A DNA stretch of 64,000 nt from positions 15,927,116 through 15,991,115 of the forward strand of contig CM037830.1 in the NCBI GenBank assembly GCA_021234535.1. Reading direction: 5' to 3'. This stretch comes from Stichopus chloronotus (Eukaryota; Echinodermata; Holothuroidea; Aspidochirotida; Stichopodidae). This document shows positions 1-12,900 of this stretch, one piece after another. The notes beneath the pieces are model-generated. The model did no database searches. It was given only the letters and a program-made list of their open reading frames with translations, and had not been told where the DNA came from. The translations under genes were made by a program, and so were the position numbers. Position 1 is the first letter of the stretch. Each line of letters begins with the position of its first letter.

Positions 1-138
1 TCAGTTCTTTGAGTGTAGACAGACCAATAGGCAGACAGAAAGATAGACAGACAGAGAGATCGACTGAAGACATGCAAACAGAATCACACCGCCTTGTATA
101 CAGACACTCCGTCACACTGACAACCACTCTGATTAAGT

Positions 139-221
139 GACTGACTGACCGACCGACCGACTGACTGATTCCCTGACTGACTGACTGACTGACTGACTGG
201 CTGGCTGGCTGGCTGGCTGAC
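139..221. repeat. CTGA/CTGG tetranucleotide microsatellite
   Basis: Imperfect runs of CTGA, CCGA and CTGG units. A GACA-rich stretch precedes it (26-60). The antisense Ser/Gln-rich open frame over it is a product of the repeat. Confidence 0.95.
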
Positions 222-3200
222 GGGAAAATGCACATGCAGAAGAAACGATGACAAGATGCCATACTGACAAACCGACAAACAAAGGCTTGCTTGAATTAAC
301 TAATTCCCTTTATAGCATCTATCACAGTGATTTACAGGGAAAAGATTCTCAAGCCTATATAAAGATGGAAATTCCTGTCAATATCACATAGCTCTCTGAT
401 TGGCAGGTCAGATGTAATTATATAACATTTCTAATCGTAATATCGATCATAATCTTGGTTGATTTGTTGCAAGGCTGTTAAAAAACTTGCATTAATAGAT
501 CTTTTACCTATACCCCCTTAAGTCGGTTAGCTACGGTCGGCCCTATAACACGAACTCGTCAGTTAAAGTTTCCTCCAACACGCACAACCCTTACAGCATG
601 GTTACGTGCGCATTACGTGCGCTATGCGATTAGTGACGCATCCCTGCACATTTTCATTTCATGCGATCTGAGAATGATCAACGAGCCATTCCATATTCCA
701 GATTTTTTTCCCCCTTTTCCTTCCATTCACATTATTCGACAGGGCATGGACGAGGGACAGAGGTCTTGAAATTTTTGATTTTTTTTTTTTTTGTTAAAGC
801 CATCATGGTCGATATCTAAACTGAAAAAAAATGTCCCAGAAGATGGCATTCTACAGAATACAAATCAACCTTTTTTTCATCATTATTTAATTCCCGTCTC
901 TGGCATGGGCTTAGCAATATGTGCGGAGTACCGCATATAATCAATTGGTAGCCAAGGATAATAACGTTTTAATTGGTTTACACAGCTTGCTATCTTGAAT
1001 TCGAGATGAAAGACAGCGTGTCAGGGCAGAAGCCTCCATCTGTTTATGGCGTTACCAATCACTGTAAATTTGTTATTCCATTTATCATTCCCTATATGAC
1101 CGCAGTGCATAACCTTATAGTGCTCAGATGCATATGTGCGACAAAGTGGGAGTAAATGGATGTTTACTAACAAAAGGGAAAAATGACAGAGCAAACTTCT
1201 TTACTTGTGACAGCAAGTGAAGAAGTTTTCTTTTGTTTTCACTTAAAACCTTTTCCAGTAGAAACATCTTCGACTTTTATCAAAGTTCTGCCTTCATATT
1301 ACTTGGATAAACCAAGGAAAAGTACATCAGTGAGAGGGAGAAATATGAGGAGGACTCAACCAGATATAATACGTACTCTAACCAGCAAAATGTCACTTCC
1401 TCTCAATACAGATGTGGAAACTGGTTTTGTTACTTCAAACTAAATTTGAAATGAGGATATTCCTAATGATAGCCTTTAAGGGCTTGACCCGCCATTTTTT
1501 TTAACGTAATCGGTGACGAGGTCATGCAGCATTTACCGTGTATATTTTTAATGCAGCTGGCGTTTCCCTTTTCTTAACAAATAGTTTCTTCCCCTATAGG
1601 TAACCTTCGACCCTTGACCTCAGTTAGTACGGTGTACAAATTGATTGATGTCTCATGTAGTGTATAAATAGGTACGCTAGTTTTTTGAAGTCCTGCTTAA
1701 CAATACAATACTCTGGGATGCGAATGAAGCAATGTGGGTGATCATGCAGATGACAATGACACGTCATCCGTGACGTCTAAGGTTTAAAATATTGAGACAT
1801 CTTATGAAGAAATATTCATAGATTCATAGATATAGGATTAATGATCCTAACTGTCTCTGTTAAAAACTTTATAATCGGTCACAAATTCAGTACTGTGTGC
1901 GACCAATTTGATCATGTGACCCCTGGTATACTAGATATCTTTAATATGTTAATACAATTTCGATGACTATTCAATTACTCTTCAGATGGACTATACCTGA
2001 TGACGTCTTGGTAAAATTGGGAAATTCATTTGTGGCAATCTCTCTTATGATAAAACTCACAGAACCATATGAAATATGTCACACCTATTCAGTCACTGAC
2101 TGTAAAAATAAAAAAAGGACAGAAAAAGTTACAAAATAAAACATTGTTGCCCCATAGTCTCATTATTTATGCTACTTATTGAGATATATGTAAATTTTTA
2201 AATGTAGACGTTACTCTTAATTAGTTATCGGTATAGGTTATAAAAGGATGAGTTGGGTTATAAAAAGATAAGTTACACCAACGTTAGTTCTTCTCTACAG
2301 TTACAAATATTTCACTGGTTCTCGGATCAACGTGGGTTTTTGACATAATGATTCAGAATACGCCAAATTGTAATCTAGGGTTAATTGAGTATATATAGAG
2401 TGAACAACTCACCCAGTCGGAGCTTGGGTAGTTGCATAATCATTTATGGAAAAGAAAACGCTTATACGCACATGAATCAAAGCGATGACAGACACTCTGT
2501 AGTCTATTTACTATATTAAAGTGAGTTTGTATTTTTCATTTAATTTTTCTTCATTCTCTTTTTCATTTTATTGTTTCTTTTTTTCATTTTTTTTCATCAC
2601 AACTTTCAAAACTATTTCAGAATCCAACAACTTGATGAACATTTTTCTGTCCGTTATCATTCAATGTGATAGGAATACGTAATACACAAACCAGAAAAAA
2701 TGAACTTCAATTGTGTTCGGAAATATGGATGCCCCCCTGAACATAACAGTTTGAAGTCTTTTGCAAATGGACTCTAGACAAATCCATAGTGCGCTTGTTC
2801 TGATCAAAAAAAGGTTTTCACATATGGATCGCAATACCCGATCCAAAACGTGAATCTTACACAAAGGCTTTTCTGATAAAAAGATAAATTTGCCCCGAAA
2901 CTACCTTAAAACTTTTCGCCGTATTGACGTACCTTGGAATTACGTACCCAATGCATTCTTTGAAGACAGACAGACAATTCTCATATAAGATGCGCTGTGA
3001 TTGCACTGAGTCCAACTGCCTATAAAGTGTTTGATGATGATTGCAAAATTACTTTTTTTCTACACTTTGACAGATTGTGATTCTTACAGATCGTAAACCC
3101 CCTCACGTGTGTAATTAGCTTCCCTTAGGACAAAATCCTGTGATCGAAGTAACATATCTGGCGAATGTAACGGGTGTAGTGCCGAGGATATTCGATATGA

Positions 3201-6200
3201 CGTCCCTGAATGTTTCCAGTTGCTTTATTGCAACATGCACACGAAATTGTACCCATTCTGTTTCATCTCTTGTGTGAGTGACTTTTGTGATTTGAGGGAA
3301 TGTGAGAGTTTTTTTTTTTTTTTTATCAATCTGATTTTCGAAAAACAAAATGAGACAGATAAATGTCACCGTTGCTTAGACGTTTTCTACGGATATTTAT
3401 TGTAACATAATATTATATGTAACTCCTGTTTCTGAAAGAACTTAAATTGATATTATGCGTATGTAAAAAGTAAAAAGCTTTAAAAAGTTCGTGTCTAAAA
3501 GTTTAGTATGTTTCTAATAATAGTCAGGCAATAAGGAAAAATAAATATGTTTCAGGGGATAAATTCAACAAAATGTTTTCGAATTCTTATAACATGAAGT
3601 GTAAAATAACCAAAAGTGTAAAATATAACAAATGTAGGTTGACAGTTTTTTATAAATTAAACGTGCCCTTCTTTATACAAAGCAATGAAAGAGTATCCTA
3701 TAGTTATGAATATTCATTAATTGGTGGAAAAAGCTGATCGCTGATTCCGTAATCAGGATGTAGTTTTTTTTTTGTTGTTGAAAGTATAATTGTGCTTCGT
3801 TTCACTAATTACTGCAATTCCCCCATATCGATCTAGGAACTACAAATTGATTAATACATTTCTGTACCTAATTCCCTTAACCTGATCAGTTCTCACTCTT
3901 AATGGTAGACGAACGTTCATCGACAGTTCTAGGAGAATTGGCTAGGTTTCTGATACGACATACACTGTTGCATATTCCTTGTGTGTATAGGCGCGGTCTA
4001 CTTCTTGTAAGCAAGAACAGTTCATTTTCAACAAATGAATTCTGCCTTGTACTGTTTTCGTGCCGTTTCCCGTTGATTTCCAAAGCGGTTAATGTCATTT
4101 TCGTTCGTTGTGTAAGGTGTTCGGTCCATAAACAACATGGACATCCGATGTTCCACCTGACACATTACATTATAACAACAATAAAAGGGAGAAGACGTTG
4201 AACGACTATTTGTTTATTCTCGATATACGGTTGAGATTTCATTTAAACTCTCGAACGTAGTAAATCAAGGTTTCCATTCGTTATTGAAGTTCACTGCTTA
4301 GAGGAAATTATTAATTTAAACGTCTACCACAAAGATGAAGTATTAAAACCACATCATTCTGCAGCAATCTCGTAAGAATTTCTCTGATATGTATGGTGTG
4401 ACTGATGATCAACCTTACTTTTGTCAAATATCGTACGATTTATCATGCTTGACACACATTTCGCACATTTCATTTTCTGGTTTGAATATTGAACACAACC
4501 TCTGCCTCAGTTCATGAACAGTGGATGGATGGTATAGCTTAGAAAGAAAAAGGGTATAGTCGAAAATATAAAAGCCGAAATAGTCTAATTATTCGAAATT
4601 TAGCCTAGTCCGTTTGAGGGCAGAAGAGAACAGCTAAGTCTTTTTTCGCGTTCAAGTTTCGTCATTTATTAGTTTATATTATATATCCCTGTAAGGTATC
4701 TATGAACAAACTCAGATTAAAGGAATTAAAGTAGTGAATAAGTCTAAGCTATGATCATGCTATCATCACCTTAAATAAAGAGTGGTCGGACGAGTTCAAT
4801 TAACTTACAATGCTGCATTAATGTAAAGTTTATACATGTCATTAATGAAACAGATTAAAGTAAAAATTGAATCAAATCTTTTCAGTCCATCGTTGTGTAG
4901 AGCCAAGTCAAGCTAGTCAGTTTTCATTCCGTCCAGTTTAGTCCGCTCATCTTGTATTAACTTAGGGATGTGACAAACAGGCTCAGGCTGAGACATGAAA
5001 TAAAATGATGTCATGCTATGATCTTATACCATTTAGTGAATGTTCACGTCAACTCAAGGTCAGGCGTTTTATTAACATTGGAGCTTACGTATCACTAATG
5101 GATACCACATTGGTCAATAAGAAATCCCAGTCAAATTTGTGAGTCGAGAGGAGCCGAGCTTCGTCAGTTTCTTTTTGCCAAGGGTCAGTCACTTTCCGTT
5201 CGTATCGTTTCCACCAAAGTATCCAGAAACTCACTCAGGTTTGTAAGTAAAGGAAAGTATGAATGTTGTCCCGCAATGATTACGTCACCATCAAGTAAAC
5301 AATGTATCACCAAATTTAAAGGGAATAAGCTGTCGTCCTACTTTATTTTGGAAAATTATCAAACTCTGTCAATTCTTTTCTCATTTCTTTTTTATAAGTA
5401 TTATTTATGATGTTTCTGAATATCAGTACTGCAAAAGCAAGCTGAAGTTATGCTGAAAATTATAATAATAATTATCATTTTTTTATGCAACAACAAAAAT
5501 GATATCACATAATGAAGGAGATGAGTAAGCATGAGGTATACTAATTAAATTTGGGGTGACTGCACTTTCCTTTTAGCTCACAGTGTATAGTATGTATCAA
5601 ACAAAGAGCACTCCGCCCTATGTAGGCTCAATTTAACCATGGTGAAACACGATGGATCTTAGAAAGAATAGTCCAGTTGAGTCCAGTCAAACTTACACAA
5701 ATGTGCACTGAAGTCCAGACTAGTCCTGATCAGCTCATAATTTCGTCCATTCGGGTAAGGGAAAAGTGAAACTGTGAAAATTTAGGCAACAAAAGGTCTG
5801 TAAATTTATTCATCAAACAAGCGGCGTACCAAGTACTATACATCATATCGAGATGTGAATGTGAAAAAAGAAGAAAAGATGACATTTTACAAAATGTGAG
5901 AGAAACGAAACATGATAAAATCACCTGTGAGCGTGCACAAATAAATTTGATTATGATAATTGATTATCAGTACTCGCCTTATTCAGCAGTACTATACTCT
6001 CTCAAAAAATGGCCAATTAAATAATCAGACAGCAATTTCTTGACTGGATCTATTTCAAAATTGAGTGATACTTTAATAGCTACCTGAGACGAAACTATTA
6101 TTTATTAAGTATGGCTAAGTTCATGGTTTGAATTTTGCTCATGCCACAGAATATTAAACAAACTGATACAAGTCCTCTGGTTAAAGACTTTTATTTTCTC

Positions 6201-6474
6201 TTTAATGCCTTTTTGTAAATATTATCCTGGTCTCTTTCGTAACATTAGCCTAGTCGTGTTTGTTGCCGTTTTTTAATTACACAATTATCAGCGGTATGCC
6301 GAATTGAAGAAAAATAAAGGTTACTGTAATATCATCGATATTATTACATAATGATATCACACTTGTGTCGAGAACTATGAAAGACGATGAGCCATAGCTT
6401 TGAAAGCAACAACAACAACAAAGAGGAGAGAGAGAGAGAGAAAGAATATCTTGGTCGCGTGATGTTGTTCCTTA

Positions 6475-6638
6475 TCCAAACGAATTGATCATCGATTCAG
6501 TCAGAAAATAGGTAATTGTTAGGCTATTATAGGAATAAATAGCCCAAATGAAATAGTCCAAACGAATTGAAAATTGATTCAATCAGGAAATAGGAAATTG
6601 TTAGGCTATTATAGGAATAAATAGCCCAAATGAAAGAG
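6475..6638. repeat. 82-bp tandem duplication
   Basis: Copies at 6475-6556 and 6557-6638 share TCCAAACGAATTG at the start and TTAGGCTATTATAGGAATAA later, with a few substitutions between them. Confidence 0.85.
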
Positions 6639-7424
6639 TATAAATCATCTCAAAACAATAATAAATGAAAATAAAACAACCAGAAGTTAAAGCGTACAAA
6701 AAAAAGTAGAAAAGCAAAACGTCTGTCATTATATCTGACGTTTTTCTATAACTTTTTATGTCTGTGTTTTCTTAAAACAATAAGAAACCATGTGTTGAGA
6801 AAATTGAACCAGTACTCAAATGTCAAGAAAAGAACATAAATGATAACAAATTAGCTATAAGACGTATCAATTATGCACGTGCTGGTTGATTTCGTGGTAA
6901 GATTATTCTTGAAGTACGGCTTTACAGACCTGTTGTTGAAAGAGGAGTCATTGTTATTTTCAAGAAATGTTCCTAATGTTGAGAAATTTATGTTGAAACG
7001 TGAATAAAGAAAGCTTTTATTACATTCTACTACACAAGCACGTACCGTTCAGATGAAATCAACCTCGAAGCGATTCTTGGTACATAAAATAACAATAAAA
7101 AATGGTCCAGACATTTTTATTGTCTCAGATTTATCGACGTGAAATGAATATGCTTACATATAATTGTGGAAAATATATTGCGTACACTAAGTTTACCTGA
7201 GGCCATTACACCGGGATCACACAGCAAAAAAAAAAAAAAGACAAAACAAAACAAAAAATACAAAGGAAAAACCAACCTTTAACTATGTCTTTCGTGTCAC
7301 TGACGTACAACTGAAAAGCTTTTGTTCAACGATGCAGTATTGTGATACTGTTCCTTTGTATATATAAAACAATGGATGATTTGAATCTTATTTCCTCTAT
7401 GTGCACACAGCTGTTGGCTTAGCA

Positions 7425-7484
7425 ATCAACTTCCAATTTTCTGCCTACAGTAAATTTACTGTAGGCAGTAAATTGGAAGTTGAT
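7425..7484. repeat. 60-bp near-perfect palindrome (30-bp arms, no spacer)
   Basis: The left arm 7425-7454 (ATCAACTTCCAATTT... to ...CTACAGTAAA) is the reverse complement of 7455-7484 with a single mismatch. With no loop it is unlike a miRNA precursor. It may be the core of a fold-back element or a break-repair product. Confidence 0.85.
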
Positions 7485-7789
7485 CAAAACATTTATACGT
7501 CAGGGTGATACCTAACAATGTCTTTGAAATAATTAAAGAGAGTTGGCTTTAAAAGAGGGTTCGATGGTGCCAACAAATGTTCACCAGCAATGGAAAGAAC
7601 GTTTTTTTTATTTTTCTGAGTTAAATAAAGTTTGTATGAATGGCAGCCGCATACCATTCCGGAACACAGTAAATAATGAGGAGGAATTAAACAGTTGCAA
7701 AATTTTTATACCAGGACCTTTCTGGGAACTACGTTCTTCAGTCTACAAATAATACCAGCACCCTAAGCAATTTTATAAAAGTATTGCCA

Positions 7790-8430
7790 AAGTAAGCATA
7801 CCAACTTAAGTGTTGATCAGCGGTGTTCCAATGAAGAAAAAGGCAAGCAGGGGAAGTAATAAAATTGTTATCTATGGTAATGCCACCAATCCCGATGTCA
7901 ACAACTTTTCGTTTGGGACGAACCTAAATGGCCGTAGATTTTGCTGAAGTCAAACATAACTTCTTAGATGTAACCCACTTATTAGCATAGACCATATCAT
8001 TATTAATTCCATTAATAAGTAACGGTAAGCTGGTGTTATCTTAGAAAGTATTTGTGCCATAAACATACAGAGTAAATTTAAACCTTGCGATAGTCAAAAG
8101 TATATGCAATTAAAGTAAACAAGAAAAAGAAGGGGTCCCAGAATGGAACCTTGTGATACAGCCTGCTGTGATAGGATACATTCCAGAGCTAGCATCAGAA
8201 AATATGGACAAAATGATTTCTGTTAGATAAGTAAGTTTTAACCACATTAGTGGAAGACCTCCAATTCCATGATGATGTAATTTGTGAAGTCAAATGTCAT
8301 GATCCAAAGTGAGTCTGGAAAGCGTTGGAGAGATCCAGAGTAAAATACCACAAGAATGTCTTCTCTTCTCCAAAGAATTCGAAACATTGCCGATTAAATG
8401 AATAAGTGCATGGGTTGTACATTTATTGGA
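7790..8430 (-). pseudogene. Decayed non-LTR retrotransposon (LINE) reverse transcriptase fragment
   Basis: Read on the minus strand with several frame changes, it shows the RT domain in the correct order: THALIHLIGNVSNSLEKRR near 8420, LDLSNAF at about 8321-8338, LDHDI then LHKLHHHGIGGLPLMW, YLSNRNHFV, AVSQGSILGPLLFLVYFN at 8109-8156, and RKVVDIGIGGITIDNNFI near 7870. These match the Jockey/CR1-type consensus (DLSKAFDT, G.RG.PL.W, PQGS.LGPLLF). The FADD catalytic box is not intact. It cannot encode an active enzyme. Confidence 0.88.
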
Positions 8431-8729
8431 ACAAACAATTGTGCACTAATGATTATAAGTCGCCACTTGTTTCACATTGAGCGTATTTTTAGCCAAAAGA
8501 ACTTTTCTCTTTTGACGAAAAACACTTGTCAAGTTCAAGGAATTTATAAAATTATTTTTTTTTATGTCTTATGGACGAATCTATACTTAAAGCTGTGATT
8601 TTTATCGAAAGATGTTTTGTTCAAAACTTCAGCTGTTCACTCAAGTAACGTACTCACAATTTGCAACATGCACGCTTCTGGTCATTTTCCTGAAAAGTTC
8701 ACAAAACGATGTAAAATGTTAAGTTTACT

Positions 8730-9037
8730 TTAAAGGCAGTGACTCATTACCCCAGACACTTTCAATTTGCCCAACCACTCACTTCTAGCCCCTCCCACAG
8801 CTTGTCTAAGGCTCCTCCTCGTTCAAACACAATCGTGATTTTAAGTGGCGCATATCCTGGTGAGCCTACAAGGACCACATATGTAATCAAAACAATCCTC
8901 CCCTGTGTATGCTGTGTAATATTAGCTATACTCTGCATCTTCTCAATTTGTTTTTAAACATAAAAAGATGAACCAATTGAGAATTTCCTTTCCCCTCCCA
9001 AAAAATGTAGCTTTGGGTGATGAGTTACTGTCTTTAA
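8730..9037. mobile_element. MITE-like element with terminal inverted repeats and TTAA flanks
   Basis: The left end TTAAAGGCAGTGACTCATTA matches the reverse complement of the right end (TAATGAGTTACTGTCTTTAA-like, about 25 bases with about four mismatches). Both ends abut TTAA (8730-8733 and 9034-9037). The ~300-bp interior has no coding capacity. TTAA duplication is characteristic of piggyBac-type transposition, so this may be a non-autonomous relative; that assignment is inference. Confidence 0.7.
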
Positions 9038-9139
9038 AACTATACATCTTTCTTGAGGCAAATCATGCGGTTTATGTATGTTTGTTAATGTAGACTATAC
9101 GTATCCTGACTTGGAGAGCCTGAAGGTGGCTCCTGCTGC

Positions 9140-9144
<5 letters not shown>

Positions 9145-9172
<28 letters not shown>
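9145..9172. repeat. (TA)14 microsatellite
   Basis: A perfect TA run just after the MITE-like element. Confidence 0.95.
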
Positions 9173-9175
<3 letters not shown>

Positions 9176-9835
9176 CCCTAGTAGTAGCATAATCCTCCTT
9201 TTTACGATCTCTTAATAGCACATATAGTCAACTGATGAAACTCCTGTAATAAACCTTATTTTTACAGCTATGTGATATTTTGATTGACGAGAGCGAGTTT
9301 TATTAATCTGTGATATTTTTCGGGAGTCTTGAACAAAAGTTAATCAAGTGGGTTGTAAAATCTATCGATGTCAAAAGCATGAAACTACCTTCGGAGATGA
9401 CTTTATCACTTTCTGTTGTGACAGTTATCACCCTATACGACTTTGGACACTTAAGTTTACAGTAGCCTTAATTACTATCATACAGACGAAACGATCTAAT
9501 TTGTTTGAAAATAATTTGTGATTTTTTGGATTTTTTCCAATCACCTGTGATGGCAAACCAAGACATAGAGGGCTCTTTCTTTCCTGTTTTTCTCTTTTAT
9601 CCTTTGGGGGTTACACGACGTATTTACAGGTGTTGTAAAAGTCGGCAGTAATTCAAAACAGCTCACAAAAAAGAACCATCTCCATAATTCATCTCACAAG
9701 CTTTTCATTTGTTTCATTTTTCCTCCTTATCTTCCCCCCCCCCCTTTTTTTTTCTTTGTCGTTTACCTTCATTTTTTTTCTTACTTATCTTTTCTTTCCC
9801 TTCTTTCTTTTGTCTTTTCCCTTCGAATAATCTAG

Positions 9836-9995
9836 AATATTATCGATCATAAAGGACTTCGGAGAGAATGTGGTGTTGGAGAATGCTACGTCCGTGGAAT
9901 TTAGGGAGACGAACATGAAAATACAAATCGTGGAACCACAACTCGATGACGTCACAGACGGGATAGCGTTCGAGGAGAGCGAGGCGAATGGAACG
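9836..9995 (+). CDS. Receptor exon 1 of the visible set: GAIN domain strand region
   Basis: The acceptor is TCTAG before 9836 and the donor is GTAAG at 9996. The frame enters with one base completing a codon and leaves in phase 0. The translation includes GENVVLENATSVEFRETNMK and ends ESEANGT. Alternating hydrophobic residues around I-Q-I-V-E-P fit a beta strand of GAIN subdomain B, and two N-glycosylation sequons (NAT, NGT) are present. The preceding exon, which must leave two bases of a codon, was not found in the window. Confidence 0.85.
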
Positions 9996-12900
9996 GTAAG
10001 ATGCCGAACATGGAGTTCGTCATTTACAGCTCTCTTAATCATAGAGGGAACAGTCTTGACGTAACCTTGAAAATTGACATGCTCAAGTATGGTTATTATT
10101 TATCGAAAACTGCAACAGCTATAGCGCAAACGTATAAACTGGCATATTTTGTTTGTTTTATAGTGGCTTTAAATTATTAATTAACGTAGATTGTCCGCAA
10201 ATTTCTCAGCTGTGGTGACTTTGTGGATGTACACTGATATAATTCTTTACAACATTAATTGATTTGCATCTGATGACAAAAAAAATCCCCAGGATTCTAA
10301 TTATTTGGTTAATCAATCGCCAATTAACATTCGATTAGAAAATAGGAGAAGAAAGAGAAGAAACATAGTCTCAATTTGTTCGGAGAGTTGTCATATTTTG
10401 ATTAAAGCTCTGCAGATTGGGTAAAACATACTCACCAATTATTACTGAGTAAAGAAACTGAGAACACTAGTCGTGCACTTTATCATGATACCTTCAGAAG
10501 AAAACTAAAAAATGTATATAAAAAGGCATTATGAAATTATCACACGTATACAGTTTCAAGTCTTATACCAGTCTTACTGATATTGACCCTGAGCTTCACA
10601 TAAAACCATGCAAAAATCGAAAACGATAAAGCAAAAAATCAATATATCCACGTTTGATGGTTTGTGAATGGAAATAAAAAACAAAGAAAGGTGATCAATT
10701 TTACCGATTTTTATTCAAATCTCGTTTGATTCTTATGTTTATTATCGATATGCTTGTGACTGCATATACCAGAATGTACTGCCTGAACTAACGAGGCTTG
10801 TATCCCAGCTTGCAATGTACGTGATTGTACAATGGATATGTTGTTATGTATACGAATAAGCTGTAATAGTGCAGTGAAACGTGTACACGTGTTTCTTTTG
10901 GGTTTTTTTTTTAATATAACTTTATCGAGGAGAAGAAAAGTTATAAAACATTGAAAAATTACTCATTCTTTGACACCTTATAGGAACTAACTAAATTGAC
11001 AAATAATTTTTTTTTAAATTTTCTGAAATTTCCTATCATGGAATGTAGATATGTCTAAATATGACAATTTTGGTTAAGGTCTGTTTGTGTTTTGCTCTTA
11101 CATTTAAAGAGTTCAATTTTCTTTCTATTATTTCCTTCCCAAAACATTGTCCACAAACTCTGGCGTATATCACTGGCTTATATCTTGACATATACGTGTG
11201 AGGACGTGGTGTATTGAAGTTTGTGAGTATGTGCGTCCGTATGGATGTGTTTTGAAGAATGAAGGATGGAAGAGGTGCATATAAAAAAGAAATCGTTTGT
11301 AAATGCCTCATATGATTGTCTGGATAATTATAGTTTTTAAATCTCACTCACACTCTCAAGAACAAACTGACACGCAACACCGACAATCAAATAGGGGAGA
11401 TAGTGTGTTCCTTCCCTAAAAACGAAATAAATATCACCATTAAATAGCAAGATTTGTTCCAACCAGAGTCAGGTAATTTCATTTCGCAAAACTGACGTCA
11501 CGCTTTTTATTTCATTAACATGCCAGGCAAGCTAAATCTGCATAATTGCAGTCCAGAATGCAGTGGTCCTAGTATATGTGTAAATTTAAGTTTGGTTCTA
11601 TCCCCCCTCATAAGTGAAAGGTGAAGAGTTCAGCACATCTCCCCCCCCCCCCCCCTTATCCATCTCTGTGATCAGACTGCATCTAAAGCAAACTTTAGTC
11701 ATCCATCATCGCTGGCTCTCGCCCAGCCAACCGTCTGTCTGTACTTATCCAACGTTCAAACACAGACTTCAATAAAATGTCCTAATTTCTCCCAAGTCTT
11801 CTTAGCTTCTCAGCACCTCTGGCTCCCAACTCCGCCGCCCCCCCCCCCCTCCGCCGCTGCCCATCTCTCACCCTCTTTGGTCATCATGAATAGATAATCT
11901 GGGTCGAGATAGAGATATATCATATTGTTCAAATCAGAAAAAAGAAACAAAGAAAGAAAAGAAGAGCGATTCTTCAGACAAGACTTTTTTTTTCATTAAA
12001 GTAGAATTTGACACCCTGACTCTGTAGATACACCTGCATGTCTTAATTATGGTTTCTCTATTAACCTGGAAGGCTACTGCCCAAGGAATGGTTTCTAAGT
12101 GGATATTGCAATTTGCTACCATTAGGTCAACATATGAGTAACTAGTAACGCACATCAGGGAAAGTGATTTAATTGATTTTAACCCCAGACCGAGAAATGT
12201 GCTGACTTGCAGCTATGCATACATGATATACGTACAGCATATAAATACAGTTATAAGTGTGTGTGTGTACTTTACCATTAGAAGTGTACCTTTCTCATCA
12301 AACCCTGTTAGCAGTTCAGCTGTGACATATAGGGCAAAGCAAATACTGTTAAACGTGAAACATCTGAAAGAGAAAAGTAACTTGATAAAATCTGATAAGG
12401 TTTATCAATCACTGGATCGATCAAATATTGCTTTTTCATTCTTATCGAAGGAAAGTGCTTTTACTCGGTTTTTCTTTCTTTTTACATCCTGAAGGCTAGC
12501 AGTTTCCAAGAATTTTCAAATACTGGCTGTATTCTTAATCGGGTTATTCATCAGTCATTCTAGATTCAATTCAAGATGTGCTTGATTCTTCATCACATCT
12601 CTGGAAATGTCATCATCATTCATTTCTAGTGCTTCCAGGGAAAACAGCAATGGTTCCGTCAGAATGAATGGTAAAGGTGCAAAAAAAAAAAAAATGTAAG
12701 CTCTTAGAACTGACCCGACAAAGGTACGTGCGTAAATAGAGAGTAAAAAAAAATGTCAAAAAGTGCTCCCCAAATAAATAAAAAAACAATGTACTTGAAA
12801 TGTGGAGCAAAAATGTGTGTATTGCTGGGGGTAACTATTGTAACAAATACTACCTTTCTCAGCACAGATATATTTTTTTTCACTGACGTATCAATTATCG

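Larger units (their letters stand above)
1..9835. other. Region upstream of the first recognised receptor exon
   Basis: Apart from the repeats, LINE and MITE listed inside it, I see no exon with a credible acceptor, donor and protein-like frame on either strand. The missing N-terminal receptor exons may lie further upstream. Short open frames here (for example 973-1155, 1183-1443, 3902-4201) have intron-like composition. Confidence 0.5.

Noticed and set aside
4909..5740. Scattered AGTCCAGTTTAGTCC-like strings
   Set aside because: Too short and irregular to call a repeat family by eye.
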